This document shows positions 37,827 to 47,502 of a stretch of 58,400 nt of DNA, in pieces. The DNA lies in assembly GCA_945952045.1 (NCBI GenBank), contig CAMFHE010000033.1, positions 1 to 58,400 on the forward strand. The letters are read 5' to 3'. The first letter of the stretch is position 1; each line of letters opens with the position of its first letter. A program made the position numbers and the translations under genes. Under the pieces are notes generated by a model. It saw nothing but the letters and a program-made list of their open reading frames with translations, did no database searches and was not told where the DNA came from. The stretch is from an uncultured Rhizobium sp. (GTDB lineage Bacteria; Pseudomonadota; Alphaproteobacteria; Rhizobiales; Rhizobiaceae).

Positions 37827-40181
37827 TTATCGCCGCCCGCGCGGCGGGCGCGTTCCGGGTTTGCGCGGCCGTCCGCCATCGCGTCGCGACGCCTTGTGGA
37901 ACGAACGCGTCGCGGTCGGCATCTTGCGCCCCTCGCTCAGCATTTCGAAGCGCAGCGCGCCGGCCAGCGGCACCGCCTCGACAAGTCGCACATCGACGCG
38001 GTCGCCAAGTTGGTAGCCAAGTCCTGTGCGTTCGCCGGTCAACGCCTGATGCGCCTCGTCATAGATGAAGTAATCCTGCCCCAGCGTCGAAACCGGCACG
38101 AAACCGTCTGCGCCATATTCCGGCAGGGAAACGAACAGGCCGGCCTTGGTGACGCCCCGCACCTGGCCGCTGAATTCCTGTCCGATACGGCCGGACAGGT
38201 GATGGGCGATCAGCCGGTCCACCGTCTCGCGTTCGGCGGCCATGGCGCGGCGTTCGAAGGTGGAGATTTCAGCGGCGATATCGTCCAGCGTGCCTTCTTC
38301 CTCTGGCGTGATGCCACCTTCGCCGAGACCCAGCGAGCCGACCAGCGCCCGATGCACGATCAGATCGGCATACCGACGGATCGGCGAGGTAAAGTGCGCG
38401 TATTTCATCAGATTGAGGCCGAAATGGCCGATATTTTCCGGGCTGTAGATCGCCTGGCTCTGCGACCGCAACACCATCTCGTTGACCATGGTCTGCTGCG
38501 GCGTGCCTTCGGCCTTGGCGAGAATGCCGTTGAAGGAATTGGCGCGCACATTGCCGCCCTTGGCGAGCGGAATATTGAGCGTCGCCAGGAACTCGCGAAG
38601 ACCCTCCTGCTTGGCCAGCGACGGTGCGTCGTGGATGCGGTAGATCAGCGGCTGGCGCTTCGTTTCCAGCGTCTCGGCGGCGCAGACGTTCGCCTGGATC
38701 ATCATCTCCTCGATCAGCTTGTGGGCATCGAGGCGCGGCGGCACGAAGACCCGATCGACGGTGCCGTCGGGCTTCAGCAGGATCTTCCGCTCGGGCATGT
38801 CGAGCTCGAGCGGCTGGCGGCGGTCGCGGCCGCGCTTCATCGTCTCATAAGCGCGCCACAGCGGCTTGAGGATCGGCTCCAGCAGCGGCCCGGCCTTGTC
38901 GTCGGGATTGCCATCAATGGCGGCCTGCGCCTGCTGGTAGGACAGCTTGGCCGCGCTCTTCATCATGATGCGATGGAAGGTGTGGCCGATCTTGCGGCCG
39001 TCGCGGGAGAAGACCATGCGCACGGCGAGCGCCGGCCGTTCTTCGCCTTCACGCAGCGAGCAGAGATCGTTGGAAATGCGTTCGGGGAGCATCGGCACGA
39101 CACGGTCCGGGAAATAGACCGAATTTCCGCGCTTCAGCGCTTCCCGGTCGAGCGGCGCATTTGGTCGCACATACCAGGAGACGTCGGCGATGGCGACGGT
39201 GACGATCGCGCCGCCTTCATTGTCGGGCGAGGGATCGTCCTCGGCATAGACGGCGTCGTCATGGTCCTTGGCGTCGGCCGGATCGATGGTGATCAGCGGC
39301 AGGTCGCGCCAGTCGTCGCGCTTGCCCATCGGCGCCGGCTTTGCGTCTTCCGCATCGGCGATCACGGCGGGCGGGAAGATATAGGGAATGCCATGCGAAT
39401 GGATGGCGATCATCGAGATCGCCTTTTCCGAGGCGACCGAGCCGATGACCGATAGAACCTTGCCGCGCGCCAGCCCGTAGCGGCCAAGACGCGCCACCTC
39501 GACTTCGATCAGGTCGCCGTCCTTGGCCTCGCCGGTGAAATCCGGGTCGATGACCATTTCCTCGCCGCGCTTGTCGATCGGCATCAGTCGGCCACCGCCG
39601 CCCGGCGTTTCGCGGTAGACGCCGAGCAGCGCATTGCGCCGGCGGTCGAGCAGCTTGATGATGCGTGCGGTATAGGCGGGGCCGCCGCGATCGCCGGCGG
39701 GGAAGATTTTCGCCAGCACCCGGTCGCCAAGGCCGCCGACCGGCGCCTTGCCCTTGGCGCGCGCCTGCGACGACTGGCGGATCAGCACGGCGGGCGCCAC
39801 GCCCGCATCTTCGGGCCATTCGGCAGGCCGGCCGATCAATTCGCCATCCTTGTCGCGGGTGGTGATGTCGAGCACGGTGACCGGCGGCAGCGCGCCGGGG
39901 CGGATCAGCGACTTGCGGTTCTTCTGAACCAGCCCGTCGTCTTCCAGCGTGCGCAGCAGCTCCTTCAATTCGACCCGCTGCTCGCCCTTCAGCCCGAAGG
40001 CCTTGGCGAGTTCGCGCTTCGACGCCTTTTCCGGATGCTCGGCGATGAAGCGAAGCACGACCTCACGCGGCGGAAGAACGCCGTGGACGAGTTCGGGTGC
40101 GGTTTCGGAAGCGTCCGCGCGGCGCGCCTTGCCAGTCGGTTTTCCGGCAGATGCCCTGCCGCGCGGTGATTTCGTCGCCAT
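37827..40181 (-). CDS. rnr: Ribonuclease R
   Basis: Processive 3'-5' exoribonuclease able to degrade structured RNA. The 784-residue product has a basic N-terminal tail and winged-helix region (about 35-100), cold-shock domains, an RNB catalytic domain (about 280-610) with the acidic motif ITIDPADAKDHDDAVY near 285-300, an S1 domain near 660-740 and a basic Arg-rich tail. The ATG at 40181 shares its bases with the topA stop (ATGA), so rnr is translated behind topA. Confidence 0.95.
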   Translation of the reverse strand: MATKSPRGRASAGKPTGKARRADASETAPELVHGVLPPREVVLRFIAEHPEKASKRELAKAFGLKGEQRVELKELLRTLEDDGLVQKNRKSLIRPGALPPVTVLDITTRDKDGELIGRPAEWPEDAGVAPAVLIRQSSQARAKGKAPVGGLGDRVLAKIFPAGDRGGPAYTARIIKLLDRRRNALLGVYRETPGGGGRLMPIDKRGEEMVIDPDFTGEAKDGDLIEVEVARLGRYGLARGKVLSVIGSVASEKAISMIAIHSHGIPYIFPPAVIADAEDAKPAPMGKRDDWRDLPLITIDPADAKDHDDAVYAEDDPSPDNEGGAIVTVAIADVSWYVRPNAPLDREALKRGNSVYFPDRVVPMLPERISNDLCSLREGEERPALAVRMVFSRDGRKIGHTFHRIMMKSAAKLSYQQAQAAIDGNPDDKAGPLLEPILKPLWRAYETMKRGRDRRQPLELDMPERKILLKPDGTVDRVFVPPRLDAHKLIEEMMIQANVCAAETLETKRQPLIYRIHDAPSLAKQEGLREFLATLNIPLAKGGNVRANSFNGILAKAEGTPQQTMVNEMVLRSQSQAIYSPENIGHFGLNLMKYAHFTSPIRRYADLIVHRALVGSLGLGEGGITPEEEGTLDDIAAEISTFERRAMAAERETVDRLIAHHLSGRIGQEFSGQVRGVTKAGLFVSLPEYGADGFVPVSTLGQDYFIYDEAHQALTGERTGLGYQLGDRVDVRLVEAVPLAGALRFEMLSEGRKMPTATRSFHKASRRDGGRPRKPGTRPPRGRR

Positions 40182-42856
40182 CAGCTCTTCTTTGTCTTCG
40201 CTTTCGCGGCCGGCTTGGCCATGGATTTCGCAGCCTTCGGTTTGGCAGCCTTGGCGGTCTCGCCGTCGCCGGCATCGGCCGCCTTGGCCTTTGATTTGGG
40301 CGCGGCCTTGGCCTTGGTCGCCTTGGCCGGGGTCTTTCCGGCCTTCTCGACGATCAGCGCAAGCGCATCCTCCATCGTCACGTCCTCGGGCGTCTTGCCC
40401 TTGGGCAATGTAGCATTGACCTTGCCCCAGTTCACGTAGGGGCCATAACGGCCGTCGCGAACGGTAATCGGGCCGCCATCGGGGTGATCGCCGAGCGACT
40501 TCAATGCCGCAGGAGCAGCCCGTCCGCGCGCGCCGGCGCCCTTGGTCTGCTTGTCGGCCAGCACCGAGACGGCGCGGTTGAGGCCGATGGTGAAGACCTC
40601 GTCGACGCCTTCGAGATTGGCATAGGTCCCGTCATGCAGCACGAAGGGACCGTAACGGCCGAGGCCTGTCGAGATCATCTTGCCGCTTTCGGGATGCTGG
40701 CCGACATCGCGCGGCAGCGACAAGAGCGCGAGCGCCTTCTCATGATCGATGCTGTCAGGCGTCCAGCCCTTTGGCAGCGAGGAGCGCTTGGCTTCCTTGC
40801 CGTCGCCGCGCTGGATATAGGGACCGAAACGGCCGCTGCGAAGGGTGATTTCCTCGCCGGTCATCGGGTCCTTGCCGAGCGCCTTCGGCTCGTTGAGGCC
40901 GGCCGCGTCGGCTTCCGCACCGCCCTCGGAAGAGAGCTGGCGGGTATAGTTGCATTCCGGATAGTTCGAGCAGCCGACGAATGCGCCATACTTGCCGAGC
41001 TTCAGCGACAATTGCCCGGTGCCGCAGACCTGGCAGACGCGCGGATTGGAGCCGTCTTCGCGCTTGGGGAAGACCAGCGGCGCCAGCATGTCGTTCAGCG
41101 CATCGAGCACATTGGTGACGCGCAGTTCCTTGGTGTCCTCGATCTGGGCGAAGAAATCGCGCCAGAAATCGCGCAGCACGTCCTTCCAGTTCAATTCGCC
41201 GGCGGAGATGCGGTCGAGCTTCTCTTCGAGGTCGGCGGTGAAATCATACTCGACGTAGCGGTTGAAGAAGCTTTCGAGGAAGGCTGTCACCAGCCGGCCC
41301 TTGGCCTGCGGCAAAAGCTTGCGCTTATCGATGGTCACGTAGTCGCGGTCGCGCAGCGTCGCCAGCGTCGCGGCATAGGTGGAAGGGCGGCCGATGCCGA
41401 GCTCTTCCATCTTCTTGATCAGCGATGCTTCGGAATAGCGCGGCGGCGGCTCGGTGAAATGCTGGGTGGCGTTGACCTTGTTCTTCGCCAGCTTTTCCCG
41501 GGCGTTGATTTCCGGCAGGCGGCCGCCGTCCTCGCTGTCGTCTGCCTGCTCGCCGTCTTCCTTCTGGTCGGTATAGGCGGCGATGAAGCCATCGAAACGG
41601 ATGACCGAGCCGACGGCGCGCAGGCCCGCCTTGTCACCGCCATTGTCGGCGACGATCTCGACGGTGGTGCGCTCGATTTCGGCAGACGCCATCTGGCTGG
41701 CGATGCCGCGCTTCCAGACGAGATCGTAGAGGCGCAGCTGATCGGGATCGAGATATCGCGCCACCTGGTCGGGCGTGCGATTGAAGTCGGTCGGGCGGAT
41801 CGCTTCGTGGGCTTCCTGGGCGTTCTTTGCCTTGGTGGAGTAGAGGCGCGGCTTTTCCGGCAGGTAGCGAGGGCCGAACTGATCGCCGATGGCGGCGCGG
41901 GCGGCGTCGATGGCTTCCGGGGCCATCTGCACGCCGTCGGTACGCATATAAGTAATGAGACCGACGGTCTCGCCGCCGATGTCGATGCCTTCATACAGCT
42001 TCTGCGCCACCTGCATGGTGCGCGAGGCCGAGAAGCCGAGCTTGGAGGAGGCGGCCTGCTGCAGCGTCGAGGTGGTGAAGGGCGGGCTCGGATTGCGCTT
42101 GACGGGCTTTGCCTCGACGCTCTCGACCACATAGGACGCGCCGTCCAGCAGGTTGCGCAAGCGGTCGGCGGCTTCCCGGTTGGTGATGCCGCGCGGCGGC
42201 AGGCGCTTGCCGTCGGCCGAGACCAGTCGCGCTTCGAACTCGTCGCCGCGCGGCGTCTTCAGAAGGGCGGCGATCTGCCAGTATTCTTCGGTGACGAAAC
42301 GCTCGATTTCCGACTCGCGGTCGCAGACGAGGCGCAGCGCGACGGACTGGACGCGGCCGGCGGAACGCGCGCCCGGCAACTTGCGCCACAGCACCGGCGA
42401 CAGATTGAAGCCGACGAGGTAATCGAGGGCGCGGCGCGCCAGATAGGCGTCGACCAAGGCGATGTCGATATCGCGCGGCTGCGCCATCGCATCCAGAACC
42501 GCCTTCTTGGTGATGGCGTTGAAGACGACGCGCTTGACCGGCTTGTCGCCGATGACGCGCTTCTTCTTGAGAAGATCGAGCACATGCCAGGAAATGGCTT
42601 CCCCTTCGCGATCCGGGTCGGTCGCGAGGATGAGGCCGTCTGAGGATTTCACCGCGTCGGCAATGTCCTTCACCCGTTTCTGCGAGGCGCCGTCGACCTC
42701 CCACAGCATTTCGAAATCCTGGTCGGGCAGCACGGAGCCGTCCTTGGCGGGAAGATCGCGCACATGACCGAACGAGGCGAGAACCTTGTAACCAGGCCCA
42801 AGATACTTGTTGATGGTCTTGGCCTTGGCCGGCGATTCTACCACTACAACATTCAT
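40181..42856 (-). CDS. topA: DNA topoisomerase I
   Basis: Type IA topoisomerase that relaxes negative supercoils. The 891-residue product has the Toprim domain (1-140) with acidic residues in TDPDREGEA (D80, D82, E84), the active-site tyrosine Y303 in LITYMRTDG, and one C4 zinc finger (CQVCGTG ... CSNYPEC) near 620. Three further C-terminal repeats of the type GRFGPYIQRGDG / GRYGPFVLHDG / GRYGPYVNWGK follow, ending in a Lys/Ala-rich tail of about 55 residues. Start ATG 42856; a promoter candidate lies at 42934-42962. Confidence 0.96.
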   Translation of the reverse strand: MNVVVVESPAKAKTINKYLGPGYKVLASFGHVRDLPAKDGSVLPDQDFEMLWEVDGASQKRVKDIADAVKSSDGLILATDPDREGEAISWHVLDLLKKKRVIGDKPVKRVVFNAITKKAVLDAMAQPRDIDIALVDAYLARRALDYLVGFNLSPVLWRKLPGARSAGRVQSVALRLVCDRESEIERFVTEEYWQIAALLKTPRGDEFEARLVSADGKRLPPRGITNREAADRLRNLLDGASYVVESVEAKPVKRNPSPPFTTSTLQQAASSKLGFSASRTMQVAQKLYEGIDIGGETVGLITYMRTDGVQMAPEAIDAARAAIGDQFGPRYLPEKPRLYSTKAKNAQEAHEAIRPTDFNRTPDQVARYLDPDQLRLYDLVWKRGIASQMASAEIERTTVEIVADNGGDKAGLRAVGSVIRFDGFIAAYTDQKEDGEQADDSEDGGRLPEINAREKLAKNKVNATQHFTEPPPRYSEASLIKKMEELGIGRPSTYAATLATLRDRDYVTIDKRKLLPQAKGRLVTAFLESFFNRYVEYDFTADLEEKLDRISAGELNWKDVLRDFWRDFFAQIEDTKELRVTNVLDALNDMLAPLVFPKREDGSNPRVCQVCGTGQLSLKLGKYGAFVGCSNYPECNYTRQLSSEGGAEADAAGLNEPKALGKDPMTGEEITLRSGRFGPYIQRGDGKEAKRSSLPKGWTPDSIDHEKALALLSLPRDVGQHPESGKMISTGLGRYGPFVLHDGTYANLEGVDEVFTIGLNRAVSVLADKQTKGAGARGRAAPAALKSLGDHPDGGPITVRDGRYGPYVNWGKVNATLPKGKTPEDVTMEDALALIVEKAGKTPAKATKAKAAPKSKAKAADAGDGETAKAAKPKAAKSMAKPAAKAKTKKS

Positions 42857-42933
42857 CGCATATCTCTAAAGAATTGGATCGCGGGATTGCGGCCGGCTTC
42901 GTTCTCGTCGCGAACCGGTCTTTCGGGCTTTCG

Positions 42934-42962
42934 ACATGGACAGTGATTTCGTCCGGGTCAAG
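42934..42962 (-). promoter_or_regulatory. Promoter candidate for topA
   Basis: On the minus strand CTTGAC (42957-42962) is followed after 17 bases by CCATGT (42934-42939), which matches the rhizobial -10 CTATAT at four of six positions. It would leave a leader of about 70 bases. topA needs its own promoter because 460 bases and a plus-strand gene separate it from dprA. Confidence 0.45.
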
Positions 42963-43026
42963 AGGGATGACGCAAATTATGCGCCATGTCCGGGAATGCA
43001 ACTTTGGATTATATAGAAGATGTATT

Positions 43027-43045
43027 GCAATTTATGATGAATTGC
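43027..43045. promoter_or_regulatory. Inverted repeat upstream of the small gene at 43113
   Basis: GCAATT and AATTGC flank a seven-base centre in an AT-rich patch between topA and the small plus-strand gene. It has the look of a transcription-factor site, with no candidate protein. Confidence 0.35.
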
Positions 43046-43112
43046 CTATCTTCAAGTCTGCAACGAAGAGTAGAAGGCGAGCGCGCCTGCACCCAGGAAC
43101 GGAACAGCAACA

Positions 43113-43337
43113 ATGGTGGCCAAACCCTCCCTTAGCCCCGTGGTCGAGATGGAGCGCCGCGAGAATATCTCCTATATCCGCCAGCTTGTCGGTGAGTTGC
43201 GTCTTATCGCCAGGCGGGAAAACGCAGACATGCTCGGCTATTTCCTGGAAATGGCTTATATGGAGGCCGGCGATCTCCTCGCTGGCAAACAGACCCTGCC
43301 GCAACAACGCCGCACCTCAGGCAAGCATGGCCAATGA
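43113..43337 (+). CDS. Small conserved-looking protein of unknown function
   Basis: A 74-residue cytoplasmic protein with a helical, charged sequence (MERRENISYIRQLVGELRLI, ADMLGYFLEMAYMEAGDLLA). The ATG at 43113 has purine-rich AGGAACGGAAC upstream. I recognise no domain, though such short proteins downstream of dprA occur in other rhizobia. It is divergent from topA and convergent with dprA, overlapping the dprA 3' end by 21 bases. Codon usage fits the neighbours, which supports a real gene. Confidence 0.75.
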   Translation: MVAKPSLSPVVEMERRENISYIRQLVGELRLIARRENADMLGYFLEMAYMEAGDLLAGKQTLPQQRRTSGKHGQ

Positions 43338-44468
43338 CACCTGTCCGCCGGCATGGCGGTTCAGGCGACCGGCAAGATCGAGTTCCAGCAGGATCATGTG
43401 AACCACCGCCGTCGGCAATCCCGTATGGTCGATGATGGCGTCGATATCCACGGGGCTTGCGCCGAGCGCATTGACGATTGCGGTGCGGTCGTCTTCACCG
43501 GGTGGGGCCATCGGTTGCCTCATGTCTTCATGCGGCGGCTCCTTCAGTTCGGCTGCGGAAAACAGGTCGATGCGCGATAGTGGCTGAAGACTGTCGAGAA
43601 TGTCTGCCGCTTCCGTCGTGACGATGGCGCCATCCTTGAGCAACCCGTTGGTGCCCTGGCAGCGCGGATCGAGCGGCGATCCGGGTACGGCAAAGACCAG
43701 CCGCCCGAATTCGCCGGCGAGACGTGCGGTGATCAGCGATCCGGAGCGGCTCGCCGCTTCCACCACGACGAGCCCGAGCGCCGCGCCGGCGATCAGGCGG
43801 TTGCGCCGTGGAAAGTCGCGGGCGCGAGGTTCCCAGCCGAAGGGCATTTCGCTGATCGCCAATCCGCGCCCTTCGCAGATTTCGTTGAGAAGGGGAATGT
43901 TTTCCGGCGGGTAGGGGCGGTCGAGGCCGCCAGCCATTGCCGCGATGGTTCCGGTCTCGAGGCTGGCGCGATGGGCGGCGGTGTCGATGCCGCGCGCCAG
44001 GCCCGATATGATCGTGTAGCCGGCGCGCCCGGTTTCCCGCGCGATCATCGCCGCAAAGCGCGCGCCATGAATGGAGGCGTTGCGCGCGCCGACGATGCCG
44101 ACCACGGGATGTGTCGCCGAAGCGATGTCACCCTTGACAGCGAGAAGCGGCGGCGCGCCGTCGATCTGGCGGAGCGCAGACGGGTAGCCGGGTTCGCCGA
44201 TACCGAGGAAGCGTGCGCCAAAGCGGGTGGCGATTTCCAGCTCGCGTTCGGCCTCGTCGCGACTGGCGATGCGGATCGCCCGTCTTGCGCCGCCGCGGCG
44301 GGACAATTCCGGCAGCATGTCCAGCGCCGTTTGCGCCGAGCCGAAGTGGTTGATGAGGTCGCGAAAGGTGACGGGGCCGACATTATCGCTGCGGATCAGC
44401 CGCAGCCAGGCTATTCTCTGGGGTTCGGTCAGCGCAATTCCGGTTCGTCTTGCGCTGGCGTCGCCCAT
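43317..44468 (-). CDS. dprA: DNA-processing protein DprA
   Basis: Binds incoming single-stranded DNA and loads RecA during natural transformation; kept by many bacteria not known to be competent. The 383-residue product has an N-terminal HhH/SAM-like region, a Rossmann-fold core with SGLARGIDTAAHRASLETG near residue 155 and FPRRNRLIAGAALGLVVVEA near 217, and a C-terminal winged helix near 320-380. AAGGGATGAC precedes the ATG at 44468. It starts one base after the plsY stop codon. Confidence 0.95.
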   Translation of the reverse strand: MGDASARRTGIALTEPQRIAWLRLIRSDNVGPVTFRDLINHFGSAQTALDMLPELSRRGGARRAIRIASRDEAERELEIATRFGARFLGIGEPGYPSALRQIDGAPPLLAVKGDIASATHPVVGIVGARNASIHGARFAAMIARETGRAGYTIISGLARGIDTAAHRASLETGTIAAMAGGLDRPYPPENIPLLNEICEGRGLAISEMPFGWEPRARDFPRRNRLIAGAALGLVVVEAASRSGSLITARLAGEFGRLVFAVPGSPLDPRCQGTNGLLKDGAIVTTEAADILDSLQPLSRIDLFSAAELKEPPHEDMRQPMAPPGEDDRTAIVNALGASPVDIDAIIDHTGLPTAVVHMILLELDLAGRLNRHAGGQVSLAMLA

Positions 44469-44469
44469 G

Positions 44470-45087
44470 TCATCCCTTCTTTCCGATCTTGCTTTCGGTG
44501 CCGAGAATCAGCCGCTCGATATTCGGCTTGTGCTTCCACCAGGTAATCAGCGTCAGCAGCGCCATGACGAGGCAAAGCTTTTCCTGACCAATGAGCCACA
44601 ATACAACCGGCGTGACAAGTGTCGCAATCAATGCGGACAACGATGAGTAGCGGCTAAGGAAAGCGATTGTCAGCCAGACGACCGCGAAAACCAGCACCAT
44701 ACCCGGCGAAAGGCCAAGCAGCACACCGATATAGGTGGCCACGCCCTTGCCGCCCTTGAAGCCGAGCCAGACGGGAAAGAGATGGCCGAGAAAGGCGCCG
44801 AGACCGGCGATCATGCCGGCTTCCGGCCCAAATGCCTTGGCGGCGAGCAGCACGGCGGCGGTTCCCTTGAAGGCATCCAGCAGAAGCGTCAGCAGGGCGA
44901 GCTTCTTGTTTCCCGTGCGCAGGACGTTTGTCGCGCCGATATTGCCCGAGCCGATATTGCGCACGTCGCCAAGGCCGGCCGCCCGCGTCAGCAGCAGGCC
45001 GAACGGGATAGAGCCGAGCAGATAGCCGATTGCGAGTGCGGCCAGCGCCAGCAAGGGCGCAATCTGCCAGTTCCAAAGTTCGCTCAT
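44470..45087 (-). CDS. plsY: Glycerol-3-phosphate acyltransferase (acyl-phosphate dependent)
   Basis: Inner-membrane enzyme that transfers an acyl group from acyl-phosphate to glycerol-3-phosphate, the first step in phospholipid synthesis. The 205-residue product has five or so helices and the three family motifs: GSIPFGLLL near residue 25, [18 protein letters not shown] near 47-64, and [17 protein letters not shown] near 101-117. Placed 30 bases behind pyrC and just before dprA. Confidence 0.96.
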   Translation of the reverse strand: MSELWNWQIAPLLALAALAIGYLLGSIPFGLLLTRAAGLGDVRNIGSGNIGATNVLRTGNKKLALLTLLLDAFKGTAAVLLAAKAFGPEAGMIAGLGAFLGHLFPVWLGFKGGKGVATYIGVLLGLSPGMVLVFAVVWLTIAFLSRYSSLSALIATLVTPVVLWLIGQEKLCLVMALLTLITWWKHKPNIERLILGTESKIGKKG

Positions 45088-45117
45088 GCCTGTCTCCCTC
45101 GGCGATGCTCTGCGGTG

Positions 45118-46407
45118 TTACCGGACGTAAACTCGGCTGCCGCCCACATAGGTCTCAACAGCGCGGCCGCTGAAACGGGCGTTTTCGAATGGCGTGTTCT
45201 TGGAGCGCGACGCGATGCTGTCTTCGGTCACCAGCCACGGTTCGTCGAGATCGAGAAGCGCGATATCGGCTTTCGCGCCCGGCTTCAGCGTCCCGGCATC
45301 CAGACCGAAGATTTCGGCGGGGCGGGTCGACATCGCCGCAACCAGTCGCTTCAGCGGCACCCGGCCGCTATGGTGCAGGCGAAGTGCGGCGCTCAGCAGG
45401 GTCTCGAGGCCGATGGCCCCGTCGGCGGCATCGGCAAACGGCAGGCGCTTGGTGTCGACATCCTGCGGATCATGCGAGGAGACGATGATATCGATCGTGC
45501 CGTCTGCCAGCGCATCGACCATGGCATTGCGGTCGTCTTCGCTGCGCAGCGGCGGCGACAGCTTGAAGAAGCTGCGGTATTCGCCGATATCGTTCTCGTT
45601 GAGCGACAGGTGATTGATGGAAATGCCGCAGGTGACGTTGGCGCCGCGCCCGCGCGCCACACGGATCGCCTCGGCCGATTCCGGCACCGAGATTTTCGCC
45701 GCATGATATTTGCCGCGCGTCAGCGCCGCGATGCGCAGGTCGCGCTCCAGCGGAATGATTTCGGCTTCGCGCGGTACGCCGGAAAGCCCGAGCCAGCTGG
45801 CGAACAGCCCTTCGTTCATGACGCCATTGGCGCCGAGATACCTGTCGCGGCTTTCGAGCGCGATAACCGCGTCGAATTCACGCGCATAGGTCAGCGCCCG
45901 ACGCAAGATCAGCGTATCGTGCAACGGCGCGCGGCCATTGGTCAGGCAAACGGCGCCGGCTTCGAGCAGCAGGCCGAATTCGCTCATCTCTTCGCCGGCC
46001 AGCCCCTTGGTCAGCGCCGCCGCCGGATAGACATTGACCAGCGCCTTGTCGCGCGCCGTCTTCAGCACGTATTCGACCAGCGCGATATCGTCGATCACGG
46101 GATCGGTATCGGGCATCATGATGAAGGAGGTGACGCCGCCCGCCGCTGCCGCGCGGCTGGCCGAAGCGATGGTCTCGCGGTGTTCCGCGCCTGGCTCGCC
46201 GGTATAGACGCGGGCGTCGACAAGGCCGGGAACGGCGACGAGACCGGAGCAGTCGCGCACATCAGCGCCTTCCGGCTCGCCCTGATTGAGCGCATCCGCG
46301 CCGGCGGCTGCAATGCGGCCGTCCTTGATGACGATGGTGCCGGTCTCGTCGAGGTCGCGCGAGGGATCGACGATGCGGAGGTTCTTGAGAATCGTGACGG
46401 CGCTCAT
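45118..46407 (-). CDS. pyrC: Dihydroorotase-like protein lacking catalytic residues
   Basis: Amidohydrolase-fold protein of 429 residues aligned to long-form dihydroorotases, but the metal ligands are lost. The usual DxHxH strand reads [15 protein letters not shown] near residue 62, with R and Y in place of the two histidines. The carbamylated lysine region reads GAVCLTNG, without lysine. The third ligand site reads LESRDRY instead of a histidine, and the last, SSHDPQ, keeps only part of the TDHAPH motif. It is therefore probably inactive as a dihydroorotase and may serve as a structural partner of PyrB, as reported for inactive PyrC homologues in pseudomonads. Its ATG overlaps the pyrB stop, which supports complex formation. 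A true dihydroorotase should be elsewhere. Confidence 0.9.
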   Translation of the reverse strand: MSAVTILKNLRIVDPSRDLDETGTIVIKDGRIAAAGADALNQGEPEGADVRDCSGLVAVPGLVDARVYTGEPGAEHRETIASASRAAAAGGVTSFIMMPDTDPVIDDIALVEYVLKTARDKALVNVYPAAALTKGLAGEEMSEFGLLLEAGAVCLTNGRAPLHDTLILRRALTYAREFDAVIALESRDRYLGANGVMNEGLFASWLGLSGVPREAEIIPLERDLRIAALTRGKYHAAKISVPESAEAIRVARGRGANVTCGISINHLSLNENDIGEYRSFFKLSPPLRSEDDRNAMVDALADGTIDIIVSSHDPQDVDTKRLPFADAADGAIGLETLLSAALRLHHSGRVPLKRLVAAMSTRPAEIFGLDAGTLKPGAKADIALLDLDEPWLVTEDSIASRSKNTPFENARFSGRAVETYVGGSRVYVR

Positions 46408-47345
46408 GCCCGCTCTCCGTTGTTCTGCGACACCAGCAGCGCCTCCATCACCGCCATGCGCACGGCGACACCCATTTCCACCTGTTGTTCGATGACGCTC
46501 TGCGGCCCGTCGGCGATTTCGGAGGCGATCTCGACGCCGCGGTTCATCGGGCCGGGATGCATGACCAGCGCGTCTTCCTTGGCGTATTTCAGTTTTTCGG
46601 CATCGAGCCCGTAGAAGCGGAAGTACTCGCGCACCGAAGGTACGAAGGAGCCGGCCATGCGCTCGCGCTGCAGGCGCAGCATCATCACGACATCGGCGTC
46701 CTTCAGCCCTTCTTCCATCGAGTGGAAGACCTCGACGCTCATGTCGGCAATGCCCGAAGGCATCAGCGTCGCCGGGCCGACGACGCGCACCCTGGCACCC
46801 ATGGCGTTCAACAGAATGATGTTGGAGCGGGCGACGCGCGAATGCAGCACATCGCCGCAGATGGCGACGATGATGCCCGAAAGCCGGCCCTTGGCGCGAC
46901 GGATGGTCAGCGCATCGAGCAGCGCCTGTGTGGGATGCTCATGCGCGCCGTCGCCGGCATTGACGACCGCGCAGGATACCTTCTGCGCCAGAAGAGCGGC
47001 GGCGCCCGCCGAGGAATGGCGCACCACCAGCACATCCGGGTGCATGGCGTTCAGCGTCATCGCCGTATCGATCAGCGTTTCGCCCTTCTTCACCGAGGAA
47101 TTGCCGACCGACATGTTCATGACATCGGCGCCGAGACGCTTGCCCGCCAGCTCGAAAGAGGATTGAGTGCGGGTGGAAGCCTCGAAGAACAGGTTGATCT
47201 GTGTGAGGCCGCGCAGGGTGGATGTTTTCTTCTCCCGCTGCCGGCTGATCTTCACGGCCTCATCGGCCTTGTCGAGAAGATAGGTGATGTCCGGGGGCGT
47301 GAGCCCCTTGATGCCGATCAAATGTCGGTGGGGAAAGAAGACCAT
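46404..47345 (-). CDS. pyrB: Aspartate carbamoyltransferase catalytic chain
   Basis: Second step of pyrimidine synthesis: carbamoyl phosphate plus aspartate to carbamoyl aspartate. The 313-residue product has the carbamoyl-phosphate loop [12 protein letters not shown] near residues 54-65, [17 protein letters not shown] near 128-144 and [11 protein letters not shown] near 260. Its stop overlaps the start of the inactive pyrC-like gene. A promoter matching the rhizobial consensus lies at 47376-47404. Confidence 0.96.
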   Translation of the reverse strand: MVFFPHRHLIGIKGLTPPDITYLLDKADEAVKISRQREKKTSTLRGLTQINLFFEASTRTQSSFELAGKRLGADVMNMSVGNSSVKKGETLIDTAMTLNAMHPDVLVVRHSSAGAAALLAQKVSCAVVNAGDGAHEHPTQALLDALTIRRAKGRLSGIIVAICGDVLHSRVARSNIILLNAMGARVRVVGPATLMPSGIADMSVEVFHSMEEGLKDADVVMMLRLQRERMAGSFVPSVREYFRFYGLDAEKLKYAKEDALVMHPGPMNRGVEIASEIADGPQSVIEQQVEMGVAVRMAVMEALLVSQNNGERA

Positions 47346-47375
47346 GAAAATGCCTCCGGGCCATGTTCAGGCGGT

Positions 47376-47404
47376 CTATAAAGACTGCCGCCGATCCCGG
47401 CAAG
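47376..47404 (-). promoter_or_regulatory. Promoter of pyrB
   Basis: On the minus strand CTTGCC (47399-47404) and TTATAG (47376-47381) stand 17 bases apart, matching CTTGAC-N17-CTATAT at five and four positions. Predicted transcript start is about 25 bases before the pyrB ATG, leaving little room for an attenuator. Confidence 0.55.
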
Positions 47405-47502
47405 CTGTCGCGTAAACTTATGGAGCGGTTTTGCCGACCCCAAGGCAATGTTAATCATCTCGCACTACAGCCTGACCAAGCCACGCTAATTTTGGAAGTT
47501 AA

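Noticed and set aside
42901..42915. GTTC-N7-GAAC palindrome upstream of topA, considered as a LexA site
   Set aside because: Alphaproteobacterial LexA sites are direct repeats (GTTC-N7-GTTC or GAAC-N7-GAAC). This is an inverted arrangement, so it is not counted.
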